From Prevotellaceae bacterium UBA5903 (GTDB taxonomy: Bacteria; Bacteroidota; Bacteroidia; Bacteroidales; Bacteroidaceae), in NCBI GenBank assembly GCA_002431845.1, contig DJEH01000011.1:1-7649 (forward strand): a stretch of DNA of 7,649 nt, written 5' to 3'. The stretch's first letter is position 1. The number at the start of each line of letters is the position of its first letter. The translations under genes and the position numbers were made by a program. Positions 1 to 6,699 of the stretch are shown here, piece after piece. The notes under the pieces were generated by a model. That model was not told where the DNA came from, made no database searches, and was given only the letters and a program-made list of their open reading frames with translations.

Positions 1-19
1 GTTCTGCATTCGCCTTGCA

Positions 20-37
20 CTATTTTTGCAAAAATAG
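20..37 (+). promoter_or_regulatory. Putative promoter -7 element inside an 18-nt palindrome
   Basis: Positions 20-37 form a perfect 18-nt palindrome (CTATTTTTGCAAAAATAG). Positions 21-28 (TATTTTTG) match the Bacteroidetes primary-sigma -7 consensus TAnnTTTG exactly. A start of transcription a few bases after 28 would leave a leader of about 30 nt before the ATG at 64. The -33 TTG element would fall at or before the window edge and cannot be judged. The palindrome could also be a regulator site or the tail of an upstream terminator. Promoter assignment is inference from the consensus and position. Confidence 0.4.
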
Positions 38-63
38 AATTGGATAAAACAGAAAAATTGATA

Positions 64-1278
64 ATGAAGAAAATATGTATATCACTCATGTGCTTGGCAA
101 CTTTGACTATAAATGAAGCCAATGCACAAGACACACAACGAAATAAGTTGGCACAAACTCCACCTATGGGATGGATGACTTGGAATTTATTTAAAGGCAA
201 CATCAATGAGAAGCTTATTCGCGAAACAGCCGATGCTATGGTGGAGAGCGGACTGGCTGATGCTGGATATAAATATCTTTTTATTGATGATTTGTGGCAA
301 GGTGGTCGTGATGCACAAAATAATATTATTCCCGATGCTAAAAAGTTTCCTTCGGGCATAAAAGCCTTGGCAGACTATGTACATAGCAAGGGACTGAAGT
401 TGGGCATCTATTCGGATGCGGCTCAACTTACTTGTGGCGGTTACACGGCAAGTTTGGGCTTTGAGGAACAAGATGCTCGCACTTTTGCGTCGTGGGGAAT
501 TGACTACTTAAAATATGATTATTGTAATGCTCCAGAGGATAGTGCAACCGCACGCTTAAGATACCGCACCATGGCTGATGCGTTGCAAAAGAGCGGTCGT
601 GACATTGTGCTTGGCGTATGCGAGTGGGGACAGCGAAAGGCCGAAGAGTGGTGCGAAAGCGTTGGCGGACAGCTATGGCGCACTTCGTACGACGTGAGAG
701 ATATGTGGAAAGACGTGGTGAACCAAGGCGGTATGGGTATTCTTGACATCATAAACATCACCGCCCCTATCAGCCAATATGCTCGTCAAGGACAATGGCC
801 TGATATGGACATGCTCGTTGTAGGACTTAATGGTAAAGGGGGCCCTTCGAGCGATTTAGGTGGAGTAGGGTGTAACTATACAGAGTATCAAACTCAGATG
901 AGTATGTGGTGTATGCTATCTTCACCCTTAGCATTATCTAATGATTTACGCAAGCTTACTGAACAAGATAAAAACATCATCTTAAACAAAGAGGCCATAG
1001 CTATTAACCAGGATGCATTGGGTAAGGCGGCTGAACGTAAAATCAAATCTGAGGGCTATCAAGTTTATGTTCGTCCGCTTTCTGGCCATCGCTATGCTAT
1101 TGCTTTGATGAATACTGCTGATAAGGCACAAAAGTTAAACATAAACTTTAAGCAGGTAGGACTAAATGGTACATACAAGGTGCGCGACATTTGGCAGCAC
1201 AAGCAGATAGCAACGAAAGCTTCTAAATGGTCGGGCCGAGTGGATGCTCACGAAACAAAGGTTTGGGTGTTGGAGTAA
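64..1278 (+). CDS. Secreted alpha-galactosidase, glycoside hydrolase family 27
   Basis: The enzyme is expected to remove terminal alpha-linked galactose from oligosaccharides such as the raffinose family or galactomannan side chains, outside the cytoplasm. The ATG at 64 was chosen because it begins a clean Sec signal peptide (MKKICISLMC... ending near ANA-Q, about residue 21); an in-frame TTG at 40 would put eight charged residues in front of it. The 404-residue product has the usual GH27 length. Visible family marks are PPMGWMTWN near the mature N-terminus, the FIDD strand, LKYDYCN with the presumed nucleophile Asp152, the WRTSYD segment with the presumed acid/base Asp210, and PDMDML. A C-terminal beta domain follows (about residues 310-404). 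The Tyr just before Asp210 replaces the Gly common in WRTTGD of plant enzymes. No SusC/SusD genes are in view, so membership of a polysaccharide utilisation locus cannot be judged. Related GH27 activities, such as alpha-N-acetylgalactosaminidase, are possible but less likely. Confidence 0.9.
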   Translation: MKKICISLMCLATLTINEANAQDTQRNKLAQTPPMGWMTWNLFKGNINEKLIRETADAMVESGLADAGYKYLFIDDLWQGGRDAQNNIIPDAKKFPSGIKALADYVHSKGLKLGIYSDAAQLTCGGYTASLGFEEQDARTFASWGIDYLKYDYCNAPEDSATARLRYRTMADALQKSGRDIVLGVCEWGQRKAEEWCESVGGQLWRTSYDVRDMWKDVVNQGGMGILDIINITAPISQYARQGQWPDMDMLVVGLNGKGGPSSDLGGVGCNYTEYQTQMSMWCMLSSPLALSNDLRKLTEQDKNIILNKEAIAINQDALGKAAERKIKSEGYQVYVRPLSGHRYAIALMNTADKAQKLNINFKQVGLNGTYKVRDIWQHKQIATKASKWSGRVDAHETKVWVLE

Positions 1279-1329
1279 GCAACAAGTCTTTTCGCATAAT
1301 GCTGTAGTACTTAAAGTATTGAAAATGAT

Positions 1330-1770
1330 ATGAGAAAATCTGTTTTAACGAGTATATTGTTCATTATATGCCTTTCGTTTGTAGCATGTAATGGCAAGAA
1401 AACGCAACCCACTGTTGCCGACAAAGACACAACAACCGTTGTAGACACAACGGCCGATGAGCAAGTGCCTGACTCTACTATCTATGGCACTTCTACCGAG
1501 GATTTTGGTATGAGTACATTCAGCATGGTTGCGGATAATGGCGATACGCTCTTTGTGTGCAGAACATCAAACGATGGGCAGGATGCCAAGATATATGGTA
1601 GCGTTACTTATGGGCAGAGGTATGCCATGACTACAAGAGATAACGGCGAATCATTGGGCGTTTTGATTAATCTAACCGAACTAAATAAAAAGCTAAAAGA
1701 CTACGAGATTGTTAATGGCAAACTCGTGGTAAAGGGCGATACAGTGCCACTCGATACTTATTTCAAATAA
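1330..1770 (+). CDS. Small putative lipoprotein of unknown function
   Basis: The 146-residue product starts with a lipoprotein signal: MRK, a hydrophobic stretch, and SFVAC with the lipidated cysteine at residue 20. A Thr/Asp-rich linker follows (about residues 26-50), then a compact domain of about 90 residues rich in beta-prone segments (TFSMVADNGDTLFV, GSVTYGQRYAMTT, LGVLINLTELN, KLVVKGDTVPL). The residues after the cysteine (NGKKTQ) lack the acidic cluster of the Bacteroidetes surface-export signal, so retention on the periplasmic side is the simpler guess. It begins 51 nt after the alpha-galactosidase stop, on the same strand and with no clear terminator between, so co-transcription is possible. 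I do not recognise the family. The domain contains no catalytic motif that I can see. Confidence 0.8.
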   Translation: MRKSVLTSILFIICLSFVACNGKKTQPTVADKDTTTVVDTTADEQVPDSTIYGTSTEDFGMSTFSMVADNGDTLFVCRTSNDGQDAKIYGSVTYGQRYAMTTRDNGESLGVLINLTELNKKLKDYEIVNGKLVVKGDTVPLDTYFK

Positions 1771-1817
1771 ATTGTTTGTTTTAGGATAGATAAAAGGTTT
1801 TAATTTATTTGTTTATT

Positions 1818-2426
1818 ATGTTTTCTGGTATAATAGAAGGGATAGCTCGTGTAGTAGCTATTGAAAATGATAAAGATAACAAGCACTTCACCTTAGAGTG
1901 TGACTTTACTAACGAACTGAAAATAGACCAAAGTGTAGCCCACAATGGCGTTTGTCTAACAGTGGTAAAAATTGATGGCAACCGCTATGTGGTTACGGCT
2001 ATGGACGAAACCTTGAAGCGTTCAAACCTTGGGCTTTTGCAACCTGGCGATGAGGTAAACGTGGAGCGTTCTATGAAAATGAACGGCCGACTTGATGGTC
2101 ACATTGTTCAAGGGCATGTAGATACTACTGCCGTGTGTAAGGATATTGTTGATGCAAATGGTAGTAACGAGTTCACTTTTGAGTATGATGTAGATGACGA
2201 AATGATTAGCCGTGGCTACTTTACGGTAGAAAAGGGGTCTGTAACGGTTAATGGTGTAAGTTTGACGGTGTGCACACCCACACGCAACACGTTTAAGGTG
2301 TGCATCATTCCATTTACTTTTGAGCATACCAACTTCCATAACATAAAGGTGGGTAGCAAGGTAAACATTGAGTTCGACATATTGGGCAAATACATAAGTC
2401 GTTTGGCAGAACTGAAACAAGCATAA
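1818..2426 (+). CDS. ribE: Riboflavin synthase, alpha subunit
   Basis: This enzyme converts two molecules of 6,7-dimethyl-8-ribityllumazine to riboflavin plus the pyrimidinedione that is recycled to lumazine synthase; it acts in the cytoplasm. The 202-residue product shows the family's two tandem lumazine-binding barrels. The first has MFSGIIEG at the extreme N-terminus, SVAHNGVCLTVV (39-50), SNLGLLQPGDEVNVERSM (69-86) and GHIVQGHVD (94-102). The second has VEKGSVTVNGVSLTV (137-151), IPFTFEHTN (164-172) and VNIEFDILGKYISRL (182-196). The ATG at 1818 is chosen because MFxGIIE is the invariant family start; an in-frame TTG at 1809 would add three residues. Length is normal (about 200-215). It is the first gene of a tight run with crcB and nth. 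No other riboflavin gene and no FMN riboswitch-like leader is visible in the 47 nt upstream. Confidence 0.96.
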   Translation: MFSGIIEGIARVVAIENDKDNKHFTLECDFTNELKIDQSVAHNGVCLTVVKIDGNRYVVTAMDETLKRSNLGLLQPGDEVNVERSMKMNGRLDGHIVQGHVDTTAVCKDIVDANGSNEFTFEYDVDDEMISRGYFTVEKGSVTVNGVSLTVCTPTRNTFKVCIIPFTFEHTNFHNIKVGSKVNIEFDILGKYISRLAELKQA

Positions 2427-2430
2427 AGGA
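2425..2430 (+). promoter_or_regulatory. Shine-Dalgarno-like site for crcB
   Basis: AAAGGA lies 5 nt before the crcB ATG and overlaps the ribE stop codon. It is the only good purine-rich ribosome binding site I noticed before a gene in this window, and it supports the start at 2436 and coupling to ribE. Bacteroidetes generally rely little on such sites, so its functional weight is uncertain. Confidence 0.4.
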
Positions 2431-2435
2431 TAAGA

Positions 2436-2804
2436 ATGCGCGAATTGCTTTTTATTTTTATAGGTGGAGGATTGGGCAGCATCTGCCGTTATAGCATAGG
2501 TGCTTATATGCTCAATTCTTTGGTGCAACGCTTTCCGTGGGCCACTTTTGCAGCAAATGCTTTAGGGTGTTTATGTATAGGCTTGCTCATTGGGTATTTC
2601 AGTAATCGCCCAACGGGATTGTTGTATTTACTGTTAGTTACGGGCTTTTGCGGAGGCTTTACTACGTTCTCAACTTTCTCAAACGAAGCGTTTCAGTTGC
2701 TCCGACAAGGATTTTATGCATTTGCATTGGGCTATATGGCACTTTCGTTCTTTGTGGGCATAGCGTCTGTTGCTGCAGGATTTTATTTAGTAAAAAACGT
2801 ATAA
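2436..2804 (+). CDS. crcB: CrcB/Fluc fluoride ion channel
   Basis: This small inner-membrane protein forms antiparallel dual-topology dimers that let fluoride leave the cytoplasm and so relieve inhibition of enolase and pyrophosphatase. The 122-residue product is of standard length with four hydrophobic segments (about 3-25, 34-54, 62-84, 95-118). Family marks visible are GGGLGSICRY (10-19), the ATFAANALG segment with the conserved Asn41, and GFCGGFTTFSTFS (70-82), which holds the TM3 break and the Phe box (Phe78, Phe81). Only one copy is present, consistent with a homodimer. The gene starts 9 nt after ribE and ends 6 nt before nth. No fluoride riboswitch is seen, because the gene is internal to the run. 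Confidence 0.95.
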   Translation: MRELLFIFIGGGLGSICRYSIGAYMLNSLVQRFPWATFAANALGCLCIGLLIGYFSNRPTGLLYLLLVTGFCGGFTTFSTFSNEAFQLLRQGFYAFALGYMALSFFVGIASVAAGFYLVKNV

Positions 2805-2810
2805 ACATAG

Positions 2811-3455
2811 GTGCAGAAATTGAAAAAGCAAGAACTCTATGATTATGTGCTTAGCTACTTAAAGAGTACAATGGATGATACTGAAACAGAACTGCATTTC
2901 GGCAATCCCTTTGAGCTCCTCGTGGCTGTGGTTTTGTCGGCTCAATGCACAGACAAGCGTATAAACCAAGTGACTCCTCATTTGTTTGCCGACTTTCCCA
3001 CGCCCGAGGCTATGGCGGTAACAACTCCCGATGTGATATATGAGTATATTCGTTCTGTAAGTTATCCTAACAACAAAGCTAAGCACCTTGTAGGACTATC
3101 GCAAATGCTTGTTAATCGCTTCAATGGTCAGGTTCCTTCAACGCTCGAAGAGCTTACACAACTGCCAGGAGTAGGGCGTAAAACAGCTAATGTTGTGCAA
3201 GCGGTTGCCTTTGGCAAGGCTGCTTTGGCAGTAGATACCCATGTGTTCAGAGTGAGCCATCGTTTGGGGCTTGTGCCCAAACGATGCACAACGCCTTATA
3301 GTGTAGAGGTGGAGCTAAAAAAGCATATACCCAACGATTTAGTGGCATCGTCACACTATTGGTTATTGTTGCTTGGGCGCTATACGTGTACAGCCCGCAA
3401 CCCCAAGTGCAGCAAATGTGGCTTGCGCGATGTTTGCAAAAGTGCAATGGGATAG
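2811..3455 (+). CDS. nth: Endonuclease III (DNA glycosylase/AP lyase, base excision repair)
   Basis: The enzyme excises oxidised pyrimidines such as thymine glycol and cleaves the resulting abasic site. The product is 214 residues, close to the E. coli protein (211). Visible are NPFELLVAVVLSAQCTD (32-48), the helix-hairpin-helix LPGVGRKTANVV with catalytic Lys124 (118-129), VDTHVFRV with catalytic Asp142, and the 4Fe-4S ligands Cys193, Cys200, Cys203 and Cys209 in the exact C-x6-C-x2-C-x5-C spacing. Everything needed for activity is present. The start is uncertain: GTG at 2811 fits the family's N-terminal length, TTG at 2820 is an alternative, and the first in-frame ATG, at 2871, would remove the first helix. 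It lies 6 nt after crcB, so it is probably translated from the same transcript. Confidence 0.95.
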   Translation: MQKLKKQELYDYVLSYLKSTMDDTETELHFGNPFELLVAVVLSAQCTDKRINQVTPHLFADFPTPEAMAVTTPDVIYEYIRSVSYPNNKAKHLVGLSQMLVNRFNGQVPSTLEELTQLPGVGRKTANVVQAVAFGKAALAVDTHVFRVSHRLGLVPKRCTTPYSVEVELKKHIPNDLVASSHYWLLLLGRYTCTARNPKCSKCGLRDVCKSAMG

Positions 3456-3504
3456 CTGTATCTTTTACGTTTAAACATTTCTTTTTTATTCTTTTCAATA
3501 GATG

Positions 3505-3540
3505 TTGAACGCTCATTTGTAGCGTTCAATTTATTTTTAT
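3505..3540 (+). terminator. Rho-independent terminator after nth
   Basis: A perfect 9-bp stem (TTGAACGCT at 3505-3513, AGCGTTCAA at 3521-3529) with a 7-nt loop is followed by a T-rich tract (3530-3540). It lies 49 nt after the nth stop and 11 nt before the ravA start, so it most likely ends the ribE-crcB-nth transcript. Because it sits so close to ravA it could instead be in the ravA leader and attenuate readthrough. I found no convincing ravA promoter between the hairpin and the start codon. Confidence 0.65.
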
Positions 3541-3551
3541 TTCCTCTTAAT

Positions 3552-5150
3552 ATGAGCACATTGCGAATGCGTATACATAGCCTTTTGCAACATTTGCAAA
3601 GGGGTATTTACGAAAAAAACACAGAGACCTCGTTGGCCTTGTTAGCAGCACTTGCAGGCGAGAGCATACTACTGCTTGGCCCACCGGGAGTTGCCAAGTC
3701 GATGGTTGCACGCAGACTAAAGTTGGCATTTAAGGATGCCAGTTCTTTTGAGTATCTTATGTCGCGTTTTTCAACACCAGATGAGATTTTTGGCCCTGTA
3801 AGCATAAGCAGTTTAAAGAAGTCTGATACTTATGTACGCGCCGTAAAAGGCTATTTGCCTACAGCCGATGTAGTGTTTTTAGACGAGATATGGAAGGCTG
3901 GTCCTGCCATACAAAATACTTTGCTCACAATAATGAATGAAAAGCTGTTTCGCAATGGCAACGAGGAGATGCACTTACCGCTAAAGTTGCTTGTGGCTGC
4001 ATCGAACGAGCTGCCTGCAAAAGGCGAAGGGCTCGAGGCGTTGTGGGATAGGTTCATAGTGCGCATTGTGTGTAAAGGCATTGCCGATGAGCACACATTT
4101 CGACAGATGCTCTGCGAAGACCAAGTGGAGGAGGTGAGTGTAGACGATTTACTTGCCGTTACAAACCAAGAATATAATCAATGGCAAGCTGAGGCTAAAA
4201 CAGTAAAACTATCTACCGAGTTGCTTGATGCTATCGAACAAATTCGCATTAGATTAAGAAAAGTTGACATTGAAAACTCTGAGCTGCCACGCAGCATTTA
4301 CGTAAGCGACAGAAGATGGAAACATATTGTAAGGCTTTTACAAATGTCGGCTTACATACAGGGTAGGCATGAAGTTCTGGCAACAGACCTCTTGCCTTTG
4401 TACCACTGCATGTGGAACGAGACAGAAGAAATCAATGCCGTTAGACGCATTGTAATAAATGCTGTGCTTGCGCCATATGTGGCAGCGTTGCAGCGTATTT
4501 CGCAGGCTGTGCAAGCCGACCTCAAAGCTCGTAGTGCCAAAGAAGCACTTGTCAAGGCTCTGCGCGATAACGATCATCGTGATGATAATTTAGCCATTGT
4601 TAGTCGTTACTTCTACCAGGTTGCCGGACATGGAACAGGGCATACTTGCGTGTTTATAACCGACTTTAAGCGCATGCCTATTCATGGTAAATTTGCTTCG
4701 ATGGCTCCAGGTGTAATGTACAAAGACCCCACTAATGCCAAGCGCACAATAGTTCGTCTTTATTCGCCCGAAATAGCCCCCAGTATTCCCGACAACTGTG
4801 AGCAAGTTACGCTATGTCGCGACGATGATCACATATACATCAATGGCACAGCATTTAAGATGCGCATACAGGGAGATGCTGTGCTCAATCCATCGGCTGG
4901 CAAAGTGGGCAAAGGGTTGTTTAGCGAAGTCGAATCTACGAACAATGAGGAAGTTTCACCTTCGGCGGCACACTACGAAGAGGATATAGAGCACTTCTGC
5001 GATAGTGTAGATACACTGCAAAGAACCTATAAGGATAACATGTTCGTTGCAGATGCCGACACCTCACTATTAGACACTCAATTACAACAGATATACAAGC
5101 AAGTAGCATTGTGCCGTGTAGATATTCGCAAGTTGCTTTATGATGAATAA
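3552..5150 (+). CDS. ravA: RavA-type MoxR family AAA+ ATPase
   Basis: This is a MoxR AAA+ ATPase of the RavA branch, which works with the VWA protein ViaA encoded next. In E. coli the pair acts as a chaperone-like system linked to respiratory Fe-S complexes and to aminoglycoside sensitivity. The 532-residue product carries Walker A GPPGVAKS (43-50), the MoxR segment RFSTPDEIFGPVSI (72-85), Walker B VVFLDEIW (107-114), sensor 1 AASNE (Asn152), LWDRF (164-168, arginine-finger region), and YVSDRRW (250-256), shared with E. coli RavA. A helical segment follows (about 295-350), then about 95 residues rich in beta-prone stretches (352-445), a charged linker (about 446-475) and a final helical part (476-532). 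The arrangement resembles the E. coli split helical domain around LARA, but the inserted sequence does not look like LARA. The protein is 34 residues longer than the E. coli one (498). The ATG at 3552 gives the expected N-terminus; no Shine-Dalgarno is seen. Confidence 0.93.
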   Translation: MSTLRMRIHSLLQHLQRGIYEKNTETSLALLAALAGESILLLGPPGVAKSMVARRLKLAFKDASSFEYLMSRFSTPDEIFGPVSISSLKKSDTYVRAVKGYLPTADVVFLDEIWKAGPAIQNTLLTIMNEKLFRNGNEEMHLPLKLLVAASNELPAKGEGLEALWDRFIVRIVCKGIADEHTFRQMLCEDQVEEVSVDDLLAVTNQEYNQWQAEAKTVKLSTELLDAIEQIRIRLRKVDIENSELPRSIYVSDRRWKHIVRLLQMSAYIQGRHEVLATDLLPLYHCMWNETEEINAVRRIVINAVLAPYVAALQRISQAVQADLKARSAKEALVKALRDNDHRDDNLAIVSRYFYQVAGHGTGHTCVFITDFKRMPIHGKFASMAPGVMYKDPTNAKRTIVRLYSPEIAPSIPDNCEQVTLCRDDDHIYINGTAFKMRIQGDAVLNPSAGKVGKGLFSEVESTNNEEVSPSAAHYEEDIEHFCDSVDTLQRTYKDNMFVADADTSLLDTQLQQIYKQVALCRVDIRKLLYDE

Positions 5151-6573
5151 TCAAGAGTTTTATCACAAGATGCTACGGCAGTTTGTTGCAACGAGCAGAC
5201 TGCCCAACATTAGGCTCTATGCCGACGACGACCTTACGCAATATCTTTGGCAAGTAATGGCAGATGAGGGCATAAGAAAGCAAGTGTTGAGCGACGACAT
5301 TGCAGCGCGTATATTCGAAGATAGCATGATGCAACTTGTATGTCTTTACTTGCAAAAGCTTAATTATAACAAGCAGCGATGTCGCTTTGAAGAAAAGCAA
5401 ATTGTTGAGGCTGAGCAGTGGAGCCTATCGAAGCGTAAAGAAGAGCACCAAGAGCTTTTGCAGCATATAGCCAGTAACTATGCAGCACAAGGTTTTGATA
5501 AGAGGTTTTACCAACATGAGTTTCAGCGGCCTTCGTCGGTAGTAGATGATGCTTTGTGGCAATCGCTCTTAAACGATTGGAAACACTGCTTAGCAATGCA
5601 GATGCAGCAGCGCAACAAAACCTATCTTGATGGGCGCAAGGAGTTGCAAAGCCTATTGCTGCACAACAACTTAAAGGCGGCTCCAGCTTATGTGCGCAAG
5701 CATAACATATCTAAGCAACGCTTCTTTCAGTCGTGGGCTTTGATGGGCGGCAGGTGGAATCAACTTGAGTACGAAAGGCTGCAAGGCATTGTGAGTTTGC
5801 AACAGAAATACCCCGTGTTAGAGCAGATTGCAGCCATAATGGGGCGCACTGCCGACAGCTTGGGAACTGAGCAAATAGGCTATACTTCGGGCTGCAATGA
5901 GCGCATGGAGCATGCCTCACATAGCGACATTACGGGCATTAGTATGGGGCGCGATTTGAGTGCATTGTTGCCTTTAGAGTTGGCGCAATTTAGCGATGCC
6001 GACATGGAGGACCTCTTCTTCAAGAAGTATGTAACTAACCATTTACAAACGTTTGGCTATCAGAGCAAAACAATAAATGCTACGCAAGGATTACATCGCA
6101 AGCCTGCCCGTCCGCATGGTCCCATGGTGGTGTGTATGGACACATCGGCAAGCATGGCAGGACTGCCCAACCAAATAGCATTATCGTTGATGATGAGGCT
6201 ATCAGAGATGTGCGAAACCGAACAGCGAGATTGCTTGCTTATAGCCTTTTCGGTGTTAGCTGTGCCCATTGATGTGTTGCACGACCGCACGCAACTTTTG
6301 CAGTTCTTTACTCGTAGAGCTGCGGGCAACACCGATTCGCGTAAGATGCTCGATGCCTTGTTTGCACTTTTTAGTTCGGATGCACGCTATGTAGGAGCAG
6401 ATGTGTTGTGGATTACCGATTTTAGGATACCTGTGCCACAAACGTATTATTTAGGGCAAATGGAGCGCCTAAGGCTATGTGGTACACGTTTTTACGGACT
6501 GCAAATAGGCATTGCTCAAAATCATTGGTTGCCCTATTTTGACCAGATGTTTCAAATAACAGACTATCAATAA
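5140..6573 (+). CDS. viaA: ViaA-type von Willebrand factor A domain protein
   Basis: This is the VWA partner of RavA; ViaA in E. coli stimulates RavA ATPase activity and helps bring the complex to the membrane. The 477-residue product is close to the E. coli length (483). The first 260 residues are mostly helical and poorly conserved. DLSALLPLELAQ (272-283) matches the DxxxLLPxELA segment of ViaA, and a VWA domain fills about 326-470. Its metal-ion-dependent adhesion site looks complete: DTSAS (Asp334, Ser336, Ser338), Thr398 in GNTDS, and Asp427 in WITDF. The RPHGPMVVCMDTS context strongly recalls the PRGPFIVCVDTS of E. coli ViaA. There is no signal peptide or membrane segment, so it is cytosolic. 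The start overlaps the last 11 nt of ravA; tandem ATGs at 5140 and 5143 both fit. The overlap implies translational coupling and a fixed ratio of the two proteins. Confidence 0.92.
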   Translation: MMNNQEFYHKMLRQFVATSRLPNIRLYADDDLTQYLWQVMADEGIRKQVLSDDIAARIFEDSMMQLVCLYLQKLNYNKQRCRFEEKQIVEAEQWSLSKRKEEHQELLQHIASNYAAQGFDKRFYQHEFQRPSSVVDDALWQSLLNDWKHCLAMQMQQRNKTYLDGRKELQSLLLHNNLKAAPAYVRKHNISKQRFFQSWALMGGRWNQLEYERLQGIVSLQQKYPVLEQIAAIMGRTADSLGTEQIGYTSGCNERMEHASHSDITGISMGRDLSALLPLELAQFSDADMEDLFFKKYVTNHLQTFGYQSKTINATQGLHRKPARPHGPMVVCMDTSASMAGLPNQIALSLMMRLSEMCETEQRDCLLIAFSVLAVPIDVLHDRTQLLQFFTRRAAGNTDSRKMLDALFALFSSDARYVGADVLWITDFRIPVPQTYYLGQMERLRLCGTRFYGLQIGIAQNHWLPYFDQMFQITDYQ

Positions 6574-6604
6574 AATTTCTTGTATATATAGCGTATTATG
6601 GCCC

Positions 6605-6655
6605 AAAAAGCCACATGCAACAAAATGGTATCACCGATGTTGCATGTGGCTTTTT
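6605..6655. terminator. Bidirectional terminator between convergent genes
   Basis: A perfect 17-bp inverted repeat (6605-6621 and 6639-6655) encloses a 17-nt loop that can form a further short stem (GGT 6627-6629, ACC 6633-6635). The left arm begins with five A and the right arm ends with five T, so each strand shows a GC-containing stem followed by a T run. It starts 31 nt after the viaA stop and lies 44 nt beyond the end of the minus-strand gene, and should end both transcripts. Confidence 0.85.
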
Positions 6656-6699
6656 ACGTTTATATATGTAGTTTTTTGCTTCAAGCTAACGCTATGTGT

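Noticed and set aside
1306..1318. Short near-palindrome in the gap between the alpha-galactosidase and lipoprotein genes
   Set aside because: The arms are 5 nt and AT-rich with no T run, so chance is enough to explain it.
1804..1811. TTTATTTG as a ribE -7 promoter element
   Set aside because: The second base differs from the consensus and the nearest upstream TTTG (1775-1778) is too far, at 25 nt.
2022..2528. A 168-codon minus-strand reading frame across ribE and crcB
   Set aside because: It is antisense to two confidently identified genes and encodes a Tyr/His-rich, family-less product typical of an antisense shadow.
3532..3539. TATTTTTA as a ravA -7 promoter element
   Set aside because: The last base does not match TAnnTTTG, no TTG lies at a good distance, and a start there would leave almost no leader before the ATG at 3552.
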